Positions 17,401 through 26,476 of a stretch of 64,000 bases of DNA are shown in pieces; position 1 is the first letter of the stretch; every line of letters begins with the position of its first letter. The notes under the pieces were generated by a model. It did no database searches, was not told the DNA's origin, and saw only the letters and a list, made by a program, of their open reading frames with translations. The translations under genes were made by a program, and so were the position numbers. Source of the DNA: Streptosporangiaceae bacterium (lineage in GTDB: Bacteria; Actinomycetota; Actinomycetes; Streptosporangiales; Streptosporangiaceae); contig JAICYD010000002.1 in the NCBI GenBank assembly GCA_025934375.1, forward strand, positions 91,535 through 155,534. Direction: 5' to 3'.

Positions 17401-18294
17401 GAGGACAAGTCCCCGGCTGAGGCGCCCGCCGACCCCGCCGCTGCCGGGCTCGCCAGCACCGTCCCCGCGGAGCCGGGAAGCCTGGCCGAGGCGCTGCGCG
17501 CCGTCACCGAGGCGGCTCGCGCGCAGTCCAACGGCAGTAACGGGAACGGTGCCAACGAGAACGGTGCCAACGGGACCCGGCCCCGGCGCAAGAAAGAAGC
17601 CGAATCCGAAGTTCCCGCGGCGGTCCCCTACGTGCGCGAGGAGCAGCAAAAGCGCGCGGCCGAGGCGGAGCGGCAACTGACCCGGCTCGGCAAGGTGAAC
17701 CCGCTGGCCCTGGAGGAGTTCGCCGCGCTCCAAGAACGGCACCAGTTCCTGGCCACGCAGCTTGAAGACCTCCGCAAGACCCGCCGGGACCTGCTCACGG
17801 TCGTCAAGGAAGTCGATGACCGGGTGCAGGAGGTCTTCGCCTCCGCGTACGCGGACACCGCGCGGGAGTTCGAGGCGATATTCGGCCGGCTGTTCCCGGG
17901 CGGGTCCGGGCGGCTGCTGCTGACCGAGCCCGACGACATGCTGACCACCGGCATCGAGATCGAGGCGCGGCCGCCCGGCAAGAAGGTCAAGCGGCTGTCC
18001 CTGCTGTCGGGCGGCGAGCGGTCGCTGACGGCGATCGCCTACCTGTTCGCGATCTTCAAGGCGCGGCCGTCGCCCTTCTACGTGCTCGATGAGGTTGAGG
18101 CCGCGCTCGACGACAGCAACCTGCAGCGACTGCTGCGGGTCTTCGACGAGCTGCGGGAAAGCTCCCAGCTCATCGTGATCACCCACCAGCGCCGGACGAT
18201 GGAGGCCGCCGACGCGCTTTACGGCGTCTCCATGCGCGGCGACGGCGTCTCCCAGGTGATCAGCCAGCGCGTCCGCGAGCCCGAGCCGGTCTAG
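14482..18294 (+). CDS. smc: Chromosome segregation protein SMC
   Basis: Condensin ATPase that compacts and segregates the chromosome with ScpA/ScpB (not in the window). 1270 residues. The N-terminal half ATPase begins MYLKTLTLRGFKSF and has Walker A GPNGSGKSN at residues 31-39. A long Ala/Glu/Arg-rich coiled coil (about 170-505) leads to the hinge (about 515-660, FRGVLGAFAGQLTVEEGYGT onward) and a second coiled coil. The C-terminal head carries the LSGGERSLTAIAYLFAIF signature and Walker B FYVLDEVEAALDD. A disordered insertion of about 80 residues rich in Pro, Ala, Asn and Gly (near residues 955-1035, with GSNGNGANENGANG) interrupts the second coiled coil close to the head. The GTG start follows GGGGGAGG. 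Confidence 0.97.
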   Translation: MYLKTLTLRGFKSFASATTLRLEPGITCVVGPNGSGKSNIVDALSWVMGEQGAKSLRGGKMEDVVFAGTSTRAPLGRAEVSLTIDNSDGALPIDYAEVTISRLMFRSGQSEYAINGDSCRLLDVQDLLSDSGLGREMHVIVGQGQLDQVLHAGPEARRAIIEEAAGVLKHRKRKEKALRKLDAMQANLTRLVDLTAELNRQLKPLGRAAEIARKANIIQADLRDARLRLLADDYATLSEKLERDEADEAAIRTRRGALEADLAAARQQEEELDRAATEQAAELDKAQRTWYALSSLTERTRAVGSLAAERSRLLAVDAEPERPGRDPDELDRQAAALREEEAALSERMADGRAVLSEVVAERSAAEAALAAAERRIADEARAAAGRAERLARLRGMTDAAASRSAATAEEIERLAIAVEQARDRAEHARLEYSDVQDVAGNQSDDRSGLAADLERASAALKVANERVSAARKAERQANSEVAALRARAEALEESLRRGADATAAVLASPDRFRGVLGAFAGQLTVEEGYGTAIAAALGAAAEAVTVGGLDAAVSVLAEIRAADAGTVALVIAGSDAAPGAAARDADLPAGSRWAVDLVTAPAELTGAVRALLADIIVVGDLEQAARCVGDDPALKAVTVAGDLVGAHWAHGGSARPQSLLDVRAAADEAAAGVAAALQRAEDAAELLAEATEATEAAQRDVDEARRLMQAADAAAAEISGRLGRFAGAARAATDEANRLDAAVGAARRSAEKDLAKLAQLKAELAEAEAEEERASDPGLANEQAAQERSELAHRATAARNAEMEGRLEVRTVEERLRAISGQADSLSATAAAERMARERAAARRRQRAAQAAVARAVAIGARVAVAAADSSLAMARARRESAEELSVTSASALKSVRARATALAGDLDKVVNTAHGTEIARAEHRLRLEQMESHALEEYGVEPATLMAEYGPAVLVPTAAGTPPPARPAGQEGEDKSPAEAPADPAAAGLASTVPAEPGSLAEALRAVTEAARAQSNGSNGNGANENGANGTRPRRKKEAESEVPAAVPYVREEQQKRAAEAERQLTRLGKVNPLALEEFAALQERHQFLATQLEDLRKTRRDLLTVVKEVDDRVQEVFASAYADTAREFEAIFGRLFPGGSGRLLLTEPDDMLTTGIEIEARPPGKKVKRLSLLSGGERSLTAIAYLFAIFKARPSPFYVLDEVEAALDDSNLQRLLRVFDELRESSQLIVITHQRRTMEAADALYGVSMRGDGVSQVISQRVREPEPV

Positions 18295-18377
18295 CGTTGG
18301 GCGGTAGGGCAAGCTAGAGCCTGACGTACGCTCCGGTTCGGCGAGATCGCTGACGGTTCTGGGAGACTTAGGACGTT

Positions 18378-19556
18378 ATGGAATACATCATCCTCATCGT
18401 TGTGCTCGCGGTGCTCCTCATCGGCGGCCTCGGAAGCACCTTCTTGCTGCGCTCGCGGAGCGGACGTCGGGGCGGCGGGGCAAGCGCCGGCTCAGTCGCC
18501 CGGGGGGGGACCGCGACCGCCCCGGGGACAGCCGATGACAGCGGGGCCACCGCCACCACGACCGTCGCCCCGCCCGTCCCCGCGCAACCGGAAGCGCCGG
18601 AAGCGCCGGCGAAGCCGACGATCGAGAAGCCGCCCCCCTCGGCCGGGCGGATGGTGCGGCTGCGCGCCCGGCTCGCCCGGTCCCAGTCCGGCTTCGGGTC
18701 GGCGCTGCTGAGCCTGCTGTCGCGGGACCGGCTGGACGACGACACCTGGGACGAGATCGAGGAAGTCCTGATCACGGCCGACGTCGGGGTCGGCCCGGCC
18801 CGGCAGATGGTCGCCGACCTGCGGACCAAGGTGAAGGTCGAGGGCTCGCGAACCCCCGATGAGGTCAAGCAGATGCTGCGGGCCGAGTTGCTGGCCCAGG
18901 TCGAGACCCCGGCCAGCCGCGAGGTTCGCACCCGGCGCCACGAGGGCCACCCGGCGATCGTGATGATGGTCGGCGTCAACGGCACCGGCAAGACCACGAC
19001 CTGCGGCAAGCTCGCCCGCTCACTGGTCGGGGACGGGCAGACCGTGCTGCTCGGCGCCGCCGACACGTTCCGGGCGGCCGCCGCCGACCAGCTGCAGACC
19101 TGGGGCGAGCGGGTCGGCGCGCAGACGGTCCGCTCGGACAAGGAGGGCGCCGACCCCGCGAGCGTCGCCTTCGAGGCGGTCAGCCAGGGCATCGAGGCCG
19201 AGGTGGACGTGGTCCTCATCGACACGGCGGGGCGCCTGCACACCAAGACGGGCCTTATGGACGAGCTCGGCAAGGTGAAGCGGGTCATCGAGAAGAAGGC
19301 CAGCGTGGATGAGGTGCTGCTGGTGCTCGACGCGACGACCGGCCAGAACGGGCTCCGCCAGGCGCGCGTGTTCGCCGAGGTCGTCGACGTCTCGGGGATC
19401 GTGCTCACCAAGCTCGACGGCACCGCCAAGGGCGGCATCGTGGTCGCGGTCCAGCAGGAGCTCGGCGTCCCCGTCAAGCTGGTCGGCCTCGGCGAGGGCC
19501 CCGATGACCTGGCGCCCTTCGACCCGGAGACCTTCATCGACGCGATCATCGGGTAG
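18378..19556 (+). CDS. ftsY: Signal recognition particle receptor FtsY
   Basis: Membrane-associated GTPase that docks SRP-ribosome complexes at the Sec translocon. 392 residues. Residues 1-25 (MEYIILIVVLAVLLIGGLGS) form a true membrane anchor, as in other actinobacterial FtsY, followed by a Pro/Ala/Thr linker. The NG domain has the four-helix N part (residues ~95-170) and GTPase motifs G1 GVNGTGKTTT (about 199), G2 DTFRAAAADQL, G3 DTAGRLH, G4 TKLDGTAKGG and the C-terminal VGLGEGPDDLAPF. smc-ftsY order is conserved in actinomycetes. Its partner Ffh is encoded 3 kb downstream. Confidence 0.97.
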   Translation: MEYIILIVVLAVLLIGGLGSTFLLRSRSGRRGGGASAGSVARGGTATAPGTADDSGATATTTVAPPVPAQPEAPEAPAKPTIEKPPPSAGRMVRLRARLARSQSGFGSALLSLLSRDRLDDDTWDEIEEVLITADVGVGPARQMVADLRTKVKVEGSRTPDEVKQMLRAELLAQVETPASREVRTRRHEGHPAIVMMVGVNGTGKTTTCGKLARSLVGDGQTVLLGAADTFRAAAADQLQTWGERVGAQTVRSDKEGADPASVAFEAVSQGIEAEVDVVLIDTAGRLHTKTGLMDELGKVKRVIEKKASVDEVLLVLDATTGQNGLRQARVFAEVVDVSGIVLTKLDGTAKGGIVVAVQQELGVPVKLVGLGEGPDDLAPFDPETFIDAIIG

Positions 19557-19571
19557 CCAGGCCTGGATAGC

Positions 19572-19587
19572 GAAACACCCTCGTAAC
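19572..19587 (+). promoter_or_regulatory. Possible GlnR-like box upstream of glnB
   Basis: GAAAC, six bases, GTAAC fits one pair of the alternating GTNAC-N6-GAAAC-N6 pattern of the actinobacterial nitrogen regulator GlnR. Only one pair is clear, and it is in the GAAAC-first order, so this is a weak candidate. It ends about 100 bases before glnB, a gene of nitrogen control. Confidence 0.3.
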
Positions 19588-19637
19588 AACAAGACCGCCT
19601 GTTTCACGTCTTGGACACATTCTGACTAGACGAATGA

Positions 19638-20024
<387 letters not shown>

Positions 20025-20104
20025 CCCTCATGGCAAGCCAATAGGGGAGGCCAGTACCGCGAGCATGCCAATGTCAAGGCCTGCGTTATTAACCGGGGGA
20101 CCTG

Positions 20105-22345
20105 GTGAGCGTGATGACCTCTTTCGCGGCCGACCGAGGCCGAAGGACAACCGAGACCGATCGCTGGCTGGCCGGCATGCTCGGGGCCGAGCCCGGAGTG
20201 GCCCTCGTCGCCGTCGGCGGTTACGGCCGCAAGGAACTGCTGCCCGGCAGCGATCTCGACGTGCTCCTGCTGCACGATGGCCAAGAGGGCATCGCCGCGA
20301 TCGCCGACCGGGTCTGGTACCCGGTCTGGGACTCCGGCGCCCGCCTGGACCACGCCGTGCGCACCGTCCCCCAGGCGCGCCGGGTGGCCCGCAACGACCT
20401 CAAGGTCGCCCTCGGCCTGCTGAACGCCCGGCACGTGGCCGGCGACCCTGACCTCACGACCAGGCTCCGCGAGGGCGCGCTCGAGGACTGGCGCGTCAAC
20501 GCCAGGACCCGGCTCGCCGAGCTGCGGGAACTGCACGAGGAGCGGACCCGGCTGCACGGCGAGCTGGCCTTCCTCCTCGAGCCGGACCTGAAGGAATCAC
20601 GCGGCGGCCAGCGTGACGTGCACGCCATCCAGGCCATCGCCGCGGCATGGGTCGCCCCCGCCCCCGGCCCCCGGGTCCGGGCCGCCTACGAGCAGATCCT
20701 CGACGCCCGGCACGTCCTGCACGAGGTCACCGGCCGCCGCCTGGACCGCCTTGTCCTCGAGGAGCAAGATGAGGTCGCCCGGACGCTGGGGCTGCTCGAC
20801 GGGGACCAGTTGCTGCGCGACCTGGCCGGTGCCGGGCGCACCGTCGCCTACGCCGTCGACCACGCGTTCCGCCAGGCGGAGCGGGCCGCGGGCCGCCGCG
20901 GCCTCGGCGCCCGCCTGCGCCGCGGCGCGCCCGAGCGGCGCCCCCTCGCGGACGGGGTCGTCGAGCAAGACGGTGAGGTTGTCCTGGCCCGGGCGGCCAG
21001 CCCCGCCACCGACCCGGCGCTCGTGCTCCGCGCGGCCGCCGCCGCCGCGCAGGCCGGGCTGCCGCTCGCGCCGCGGGCGCTGGCCCGGCTGGCCGAGTGC
21101 CCGCCGTTGCCCGTTCCGTGGCCCGCCGACGCCCGCGACGCGCTGACCACGCTGCTGGGCGCGGGCGCGTCGGCGATCCCCGTCTGGGAGGCGCTGGATC
21201 AAGAAGGCCTGCTCACCCCGCTGATCCCCGACTGGGAACGGGTCCGCAACCGGCCGCAGCGCAACCCGCTGCACCGCTTCACCGTCGACCGGCACCTGGT
21301 CGAGTGCGCCGCGAACGCGGCGGCACTGACCCGCGACGTCGCCCGGCCCGACTTGCTGCTGCTGGCCTGCCTGCTGCATGACATCGGCAAGGGCTGGCCG
21401 GGCGACCACAGCGTCTCCGGTGAGGTGGTCGCCCGCGACGTGGCCCGCCGCGTCGGGCTGACGCTGCCCGACGCCGAGATCATCGCCGCCGCGACCAGGC
21501 ATCACCTGCTGCTGCCGATGGTGGCGACCCGGCGCGACCTGGACGACCCGGTGACCGTGCAGCACGTGGCCCAGGCACTGGGCAGCCGGCTGCTGCTGGA
21601 GCTGCTGCACGCGCTCGCGCAGGCCGACGGGCTGGCGACCGGCCCGGCGGCGTGGAATGACTGGAAGGCGGGGCTCGTCGCCGACCTGGTGCGGCGGGTC
21701 TCCGCCGTGCTCGACGGCGACCCGGAGCCCGAGCCCGCGCCGCTGCGCGATGACCAGCTGGCGCTGGCCGCCGCGGGCGGCCCGGCCGCGATCGTCAAGG
21801 GCCACGAGGTCACGGTGGTCGCCCCCGACCGCCCCGGCCTGCTGTGGCGGGCCGCCGGGGTGCTCGCCTCGCACCGCCTGGCGGTTCGCGGCGCCAACGC
21901 GACGACCGTGGGAGAGACCGCCGTGACGGTGTTCAGCGTGGCGCCCGAGTACGGTGACCCGCCTGATGAGGCCCTGGTCGCGGCCGACCTGCGCCGGATG
22001 CTGGAGGGCCGCCTGGACGTGGAGGACCGCCTGGAGCGCCGCGCCCGCAACGCCCGTCCCCCCGGCGCCGCCGCGCCGCCACCCAAGGTCGTCATGGTCG
22101 ATGGTGCCTCGCAGACGGCGACCGTGGTCGAGGTGCGCGCCCACGACGAGCCTGGCCTGCTGTGGCGGATCGGCCGGGCGCTCGGCGAGTGCGGCCTGGA
22201 CGTCCGCGCCGCCCGGGTCGAGACCCTCGGGGCAGAGGCCGTCGACGTCTTCTACGTCACCGACTCCGCCGGCCGGCAGCTCACCGACCCCGAGGCCCGC
22301 AAGCGGACCGTCGCCGCGGTTCTCGCCGCGTTGACTCCCGCCTGA
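20105..22345 (+). CDS. glnD: [Protein-PII] nucleotidyltransferase/deadenylylase GlnD
   Basis: Bifunctional enzyme that modifies and demodifies PII in response to nitrogen; in actinomycetes it adenylylates PII. 746 residues. The nucleotidyltransferase motif is GGYGRKELLPGSDLDVLLL near residues 39-57. A central HD domain has LLLACLLHDIGKGWPGDHS and ATRHHLL for the removal reaction. Two C-terminal ACT domains (from EVTVVAPDRPGLLWRAAGVL and from VEVRAHDEPGLLWRIGRAL) bind glutamine. Compared with proteobacterial GlnD (about 890 residues) the N-terminus is shorter. Start GTG at 20105 follows GGGGGACCTG. It is probably in an operon with glnB 80 bases upstream. Confidence 0.94.
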   Translation: MSVMTSFAADRGRRTTETDRWLAGMLGAEPGVALVAVGGYGRKELLPGSDLDVLLLHDGQEGIAAIADRVWYPVWDSGARLDHAVRTVPQARRVARNDLKVALGLLNARHVAGDPDLTTRLREGALEDWRVNARTRLAELRELHEERTRLHGELAFLLEPDLKESRGGQRDVHAIQAIAAAWVAPAPGPRVRAAYEQILDARHVLHEVTGRRLDRLVLEEQDEVARTLGLLDGDQLLRDLAGAGRTVAYAVDHAFRQAERAAGRRGLGARLRRGAPERRPLADGVVEQDGEVVLARAASPATDPALVLRAAAAAAQAGLPLAPRALARLAECPPLPVPWPADARDALTTLLGAGASAIPVWEALDQEGLLTPLIPDWERVRNRPQRNPLHRFTVDRHLVECAANAAALTRDVARPDLLLLACLLHDIGKGWPGDHSVSGEVVARDVARRVGLTLPDAEIIAAATRHHLLLPMVATRRDLDDPVTVQHVAQALGSRLLLELLHALAQADGLATGPAAWNDWKAGLVADLVRRVSAVLDGDPEPEPAPLRDDQLALAAAGGPAAIVKGHEVTVVAPDRPGLLWRAAGVLASHRLAVRGANATTVGETAVTVFSVAPEYGDPPDEALVAADLRRMLEGRLDVEDRLERRARNARPPGAAAPPPKVVMVDGASQTATVVEVRAHDEPGLLWRIGRALGECGLDVRAARVETLGAEAVDVFYVTDSAGRQLTDPEARKRTVAAVLAALTPA

Positions 22346-22402
22346 GCCGGCCCTCTGGACACCGCATCGATCCACTGGGCTCTGAGCCTCGCGCGTAGAC
22401 GG

Positions 22403-22408
22403 TAGCCT
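22403..22408 (+). promoter_or_regulatory. -10 hexamer for leaderless ffh
   Basis: TAGCCT, a TANNNT hexamer, lies 7 bases before the ffh GTG at 22416. There is no Shine-Dalgarno sequence between. Confidence 0.4.
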
Positions 22409-22415
22409 TGACAAC

Positions 22416-24113
22416 GTGTTTGAGACGCTATCGGATCGGCTGACTCAGGTCTTCTCATCGCTGCGCGGGAAGGGGCGGCTGTCCGCCGCCGACATTGACG
22501 CGACCGCGCGGGAGATCCGCATCGCCTTGCTGGAGGCAGACGTCGCGCTGCCCGTGGTGCGGCAGTTCATCGCAGCGATCAAGGAGCGGGCCAGCGGCGA
22601 GGAGGTCTCGGCCGCGCTGAACCCCGCCCAGCAGGTCATCAAGATCGTCCACGAGGAACTGGTCACGATCCTCGGCGGCGAGGCCCGGCGGCTGCGGTTC
22701 AACAAGGTCCCGCCGACCGTGATCATGCTCGCGGGCCTGCAGGGCACCGGTAAGACCACGCTCGCCGGCAAGCTCGGGCTGTGGCTGAAGGAGCAGGGCA
22801 ACACGCCCATGCTGGTGGCCGCCGACCTGCAGCGGCCGAACGCCGTCCAGCAGCTGCAGGTGATCGGCCAGCGGGCCGGGGTGCCGGTATTCGCGCCTTC
22901 CCCGGGCAATGGCGTCGGAGACCCGGTGGAGGTGGCGCGGGCCTCGGTAGACGAGGCGCGGCGTGCCCAGCACAACATGGTCATCATCGACACCGCCGGC
23001 CGCCTGGGCATCGACGCGGAGATGATGGCGCAGGCCCGGGCCATCCGCGACGCGGTCGACCCCGACGAGGTCCTGTTCGTCGTCGACGCGATGATCGGCC
23101 AGGACGCGGTCGCGACCGCTCAGGCGTTCCTCGACGGCGTCGACTACGACGCGGTGGCGCTGACCAAGCTTGACGGCGACGCCCGCGGTGGCGCCGCGCT
23201 GTCGGTCGCCGCGCTGACCGGCAAGCCGATCATGTTCGCCTCCACTGGCGAGAAGCTGGCGGACTTCGACCAGTTCCACCCGGACCGGATGGCCACCCGG
23301 ATCCTGGACATGGGTGACATCCTGACGCTGATCGAGAAGGCCGAGAAGGCGTTCGATCAGGACCAGGCCGAGGCGATGGCCTCCCGCATGATGACCGGCG
23401 AGGGCTTCACGCTGGAGGACTTCATCGAGCAGCTGGGCATGCTGCGCAAGCTCGGGCCGATCCAGAACCTGCTCGGCATGATGCCCGGCGCGGCCAAGAA
23501 CAAGGAGCTGCTGGCCCGGGTCAACGACAAGGACCTCGACCGTGCCGAGGCGATCGTCCGGTCGATGACGCCCGAGGAGCGGCGCAACCCCAAGGTCATC
23601 AACGGATCCCGCCGCCTGCGCATCGCCAACGGGTCCGGGGTGACCGTCGGGCAGGTCAACGAGCTGGTCACCAACTTCTTCGAGGGCCAGCGGCAGATGA
23701 AGATGATGCTCGGCGGGGCGATACCGGGGATGCCCGCCCTGCCCGGCATGGGCCGTCGCGGCGGGTCCGCGCGGCAGGCGAAGTCGGCCAAGAACAAGCG
23801 CAGGCACCCCGGCGGTGACCCGCGCAAGGCGGCGATGGCCGGCCCGGCCGCCGGCGGCCCGGCGGACCGCAACGGCGCCGCGGCCGAGCCCGCCGCTCCC
23901 AAGTCCATGGCGGAGCTGTCGGAGATGCTCCGCGAGGCGACCGAGGGCGGCGGTGGCCTGCCGGGTCTCGGCGGCCCGGGTAGCTTCCCCGGCCTGCGCG
24001 GCGGCCCCGGCGCCCTGCCCTCGCTGCCGCCCGGCGGCCCGGGCGCGGGCAACGTCCCCGCCGCCTTCGGCGGCAACAAGGGCGCCGGCAATAAGAAGAA
24101 GAAGCGGAAGTAG
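22416..24113 (+). CDS. ffh: Signal recognition particle protein Ffh
   Basis: GTPase that binds signal sequences with the 4.5S/SRP RNA and delivers ribosomes to FtsY. 565 residues, longer than the usual ~450-520. The N domain begins MFETLSDRLTQVFSSLRGKGRL. GTPase motifs are G1 GLQGTGKTTLAGKL (about residue 106), DLQRPNAVQQL, DTAGRLGID, TKLDGDARGGAAL. The methionine-rich M domain contains ASRMMTGEGFTLEDFIEQ, LGMMPGA and SRRLRIANGSGV for RNA binding. The last ~110 residues are a Gly/Pro/Ala-rich tail with basic patches (GRRGGSARQAKSAKNKRRH, ending KKKKRK). A similar but shorter tail is seen in other actinomycetes. Confidence 0.96.
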   Translation: MFETLSDRLTQVFSSLRGKGRLSAADIDATAREIRIALLEADVALPVVRQFIAAIKERASGEEVSAALNPAQQVIKIVHEELVTILGGEARRLRFNKVPPTVIMLAGLQGTGKTTLAGKLGLWLKEQGNTPMLVAADLQRPNAVQQLQVIGQRAGVPVFAPSPGNGVGDPVEVARASVDEARRAQHNMVIIDTAGRLGIDAEMMAQARAIRDAVDPDEVLFVVDAMIGQDAVATAQAFLDGVDYDAVALTKLDGDARGGAALSVAALTGKPIMFASTGEKLADFDQFHPDRMATRILDMGDILTLIEKAEKAFDQDQAEAMASRMMTGEGFTLEDFIEQLGMLRKLGPIQNLLGMMPGAAKNKELLARVNDKDLDRAEAIVRSMTPEERRNPKVINGSRRLRIANGSGVTVGQVNELVTNFFEGQRQMKMMLGGAIPGMPALPGMGRRGGSARQAKSAKNKRRHPGGDPRKAAMAGPAAGGPADRNGAAAEPAAPKSMAELSEMLREATEGGGGLPGLGGPGSFPGLRGGPGALPSLPPGGPGAGNVPAAFGGNKGAGNKKKKRK

Positions 24114-24153
24114 CCGCAACGAAACGTGCCCCCTGCCGCGTTGACACCCAGTC

Positions 24154-24171
24154 CCGCCGGATAGCCGGCGG
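24154..24171. terminator. Hairpin between convergent ffh and the DNA ligase gene
   Basis: CCGCCGG (24154-24160), loop ATAG, CCGGCGG (24165-24171). It lies between the ends of two convergent genes and may stop transcription from both sides. No T-tract. Confidence 0.5.
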
Positions 24172-24177
24172 ACCGGG

Positions 24178-25689
24178 TCAGTCAGCGGCGAGGGCGCGGA
24201 CCGCGTCGATCGTGTCGGCCTCGGCGGCCGGCTTGTCCTCGCGGTAGCGGATGACCCGCGCGAAGCGCAGTGCCACGCCGCCGGGATAGCGCGGGCTGCG
24301 CTGCACGCCGTCGAACGCGATCTCCACGACGAGCTCGGGGCGGACGTAGACGGTCCAGTCGTCGCGGTGGTCCTCCAGCTCCTGCAGGCGCTGGGTCTGC
24401 CAGGTCAGCAGCTCGTCGGTCAGGCCCTTGAAAGTCTTGCCGAGCATCACCCAGCCGCCCGTCTCCGGATCGCGTGCGCCCAGGTGCAGGTTGGACAGCC
24501 AGCCCTGGCGGCGCCCGTGCCCCCACTCGACGGCGAGCACGACCAGGTCGAGCGTGTGCCGTGGCTTGACCTTGATCCACGCGGCCCCGCGCCGCCCGGC
24601 CGCGTAGGGAGCGTCCAGCGCCTTGACCACGACGCCCTCGTGCCCGTGCGCGATCGCGTCCGCGAAGAAGGCCGACGCCCGCCCGGCGTCACCGGTCACC
24701 AGCCGGGGCATGAGCATGTCCGGCGAAACGACCGCCGCCAGCCCCGCTCGCCGGTCCGCGTCCGCCCGGTCGAGCAGGTCGGTGCCGTTCAGGTGCAAGA
24801 CGTCAAACAGGAACACCGACAGGGAAACCGCCGTGCCCGTCTCGGTCGCGGCGCGGGCCGCCGTGTCCTGGAAGGGGAGCGGCCGGCCGTCGGGCCGCAG
24901 CGCGATCAGCTCCCCGTCGAAGACGGCGCTGGCGGCCGGCAGCCGCCGCAGCGCCGCGACGACCTCCGGCAGCCGGGCGGTGATGTCATCCAGCGTCCGC
25001 GTGAACAGCCGCACCTCACCATCACTGATGTGCGCCTGGATCCGGATACCGTCCAGCTTCCACTCAACGGCGGCTTCCCCGCCGATCTTGGCCAGCGCCT
25101 CCTCGATCGTGGGCTCGCTGGCGGCCAGCATGGGCTTCAGCGGATGGCCGACCTGCAGCCCGAACTCCGCCAGCGCGGCGCTGCCGCCGGCCAGCGCCGC
25201 CCGCGCGGCGCGCGGCAGTGACCCGCTCAGCATGACCGCGCGGCGGACCTCGGCGACGGGAACGCCGGACGCTTTCGCGACCGCGTCGGTCATCACGCCG
25301 TCCAGTGCCCCTTGCCGCAGTTCGCCCGACAGCAGCCGGACCAGGAAGTACTGCTCGTCCTCGGTGGCCGCGCCGAATAGCTCGGCGACCAGCCGCTTGC
25401 GCTCGGCGGCCGATCCCTTCCCGGCGACCGCGCCGATCACCGTGAACGCCGCGTCAACCTGCGCCACCGTCAGCGACGCGGCCCCCGCCGGGGCCGGGGC
25501 GGCTCGCAGCGAGGCCCACCCGACCCCGATCTGCCGTTGCGGCAGCTCCCCGGACAGGTACGCCACCACGATGGGCGCCTCATCCGGGTCCGCCGCCCCT
25601 AGCGCGGACGCCAGCGCGGCGACCTTCCCGAGCCGTGCGCTCGTCCCCGAGACCTCCCGCGACACCGACGCGACCTCAGCCAGCAGCAT
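24178..25689 (-). CDS. ligB: ATP-dependent DNA ligase (actinobacterial LigB type)
   Basis: ATP-dependent ligase that seals nicks through a lysine-adenylate; accessory to the NAD-dependent LigA. 503 residues from the ATG at 25689 ([20 protein letters not shown]), which matches the usual N-terminus of the family. Longer upstream frames are rejected. An N-terminal DNA-binding domain (residues 1-200) precedes the nucleotidyltransferase core with the catalytic Lys in [12 protein letters not shown], then [31 protein letters not shown] and [10 protein letters not shown]-terminal OB domain ends with [32 protein letters not shown]. There is no Ku, polymerase or nuclease domain, so it is not an LigD-type end-joining protein. 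A CACAAT sequence 6 bases before the ATG may serve a leaderless start. Confidence 0.92.
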   Translation of the reverse strand: MLLAEVASVSREVSGTSARLGKVAALASALGAADPDEAPIVVAYLSGELPQRQIGVGWASLRAAPAPAGAASLTVAQVDAAFTVIGAVAGKGSAAERKRLVAELFGAATEDEQYFLVRLLSGELRQGALDGVMTDAVAKASGVPVAEVRRAVMLSGSLPRAARAALAGGSAALAEFGLQVGHPLKPMLAASEPTIEEALAKIGGEAAVEWKLDGIRIQAHISDGEVRLFTRTLDDITARLPEVVAALRRLPAASAVFDGELIALRPDGRPLPFQDTAARAATETGTAVSLSVFLFDVLHLNGTDLLDRADADRRAGLAAVVSPDMLMPRLVTGDAGRASAFFADAIAHGHEGVVVKALDAPYAAGRRGAAWIKVKPRHTLDLVVLAVEWGHGRRQGWLSNLHLGARDPETGGWVMLGKTFKGLTDELLTWQTQRLQELEDHRDDWTVYVRPELVVEIAFDGVQRSPRYPGGVALRFARVIRYREDKPAAEADTIDAVRALAAD

Positions 25690-25807
25690 CCCCCCATTGT
25701 GCCGTTGACACCGCGGCAGCGCGCGACCAGGCCAGAGGGCGGGCCGGGTTGGGTCGGGAGGGTCAGGCAGACCAGAGGGGACAGGCTGGCCGGGAGGCGC
25801 GTCGTCA

Positions 25808-26413
25808 ATGAACCAGCAGGACAAGCAAGCGATCGATGAGCTGTTCCAGTACCTGTACCGGACCGCGCAGCAGGCGGGGCCCCGGGACGCGGACGCCGAG
25901 GCGCTCATCCAGCGCTACCTCAAGCAGGCGCCGCCCGGGCTGACCTACCAGATGGCCCAGATGCTCGTGGCCCAGCAGGCGACGATCCGGCAGCTGCGCG
26001 CCCGGCTGCAAGCCGGCGGCGGCGCGCCCGCCGGGTTCGGGCAGGCCCGGGCCGGCTACGCGCAGTCGGGCTACGCCGGATACGGCCAGCCCGGCCAGTA
26101 TCAGCCGGGCTACGGCTACCAGCAGCCCTACCAGGGCCGCGGTGGCGGTTTCCTGGCCGGCGCGGGCCAGTTGGCCCTCGGGATCGGCGGCGGCATCATC
26201 GGCGCGGAGATCCTGACCGACATCTTCAGCGGCGTCGGCGGCATGTTCGACGGCGACCGGGGCGATGAGCGCGCCTATGAGGACGGCTACCAGCAGGGCT
26301 TCGCGGCCGGCGACGACTACGAGGACCGCGACGATTACCAGGACCCGGGCGGCTACGACGATGGCGGCGGCTACGACGATGGCGGCGGCGACTTCGGCGG
26401 CGGCGACTTCTGA
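25808..26413 (+). CDS. DUF2076-like protein with Gly/Tyr-rich and acidic tail
   Basis: A 201-residue protein of unknown function. The N-terminal 68 residues ([20 protein letters not shown], then [22 protein letters not shown]) resemble the DUF2076 family, known mainly from proteobacteria as short helical proteins. A Gly/Gln/Tyr-rich linker follows ([20 protein letters not shown]), then a hydrophobic glycine-rich helix ([20 protein letters not shown]) that could insert in a membrane. The last 45 residues are acidic Asp/Gly/Tyr repeats ([20 protein letters not shown]). This layout suits a membrane-associated or secreted low-complexity protein. It stands alone between a ligase gene and a transporter operon, with a terminator after it. 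Confidence 0.7.
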   Translation: MNQQDKQAIDELFQYLYRTAQQAGPRDADAEALIQRYLKQAPPGLTYQMAQMLVAQQATIRQLRARLQAGGGAPAGFGQARAGYAQSGYAGYGQPGQYQPGYGYQQPYQGRGGGFLAGAGQLALGIGGGIIGAEILTDIFSGVGGMFDGDRGDERAYEDGYQQGFAAGDDYEDRDDYQDPGGYDDGGGYDDGGGDFGGGDF

Positions 26414-26420
26414 GCAAGAA

Positions 26421-26453
26421 GCGCCGCCCTCACCGGGTCCGGGAGGGCGGCGC
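26421..26453. terminator. Bidirectional hairpin terminator
   Basis: GCGCCGCCCTC (26421-26431) pairs perfectly with GAGGGCGGCGC (26443-26453), 11-base loop. It sits between the convergent DUF2076 gene and livM and can serve both. Confidence 0.7.
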
Positions 26454-26476
26454 GTCGCTCGGGTAAGTCCGGGTCG

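Noticed and set aside
15883..18312. 809-codon frame antisense to smc
   Set aside because: High-GC third-position shadow of smc. It has no protein family signature.
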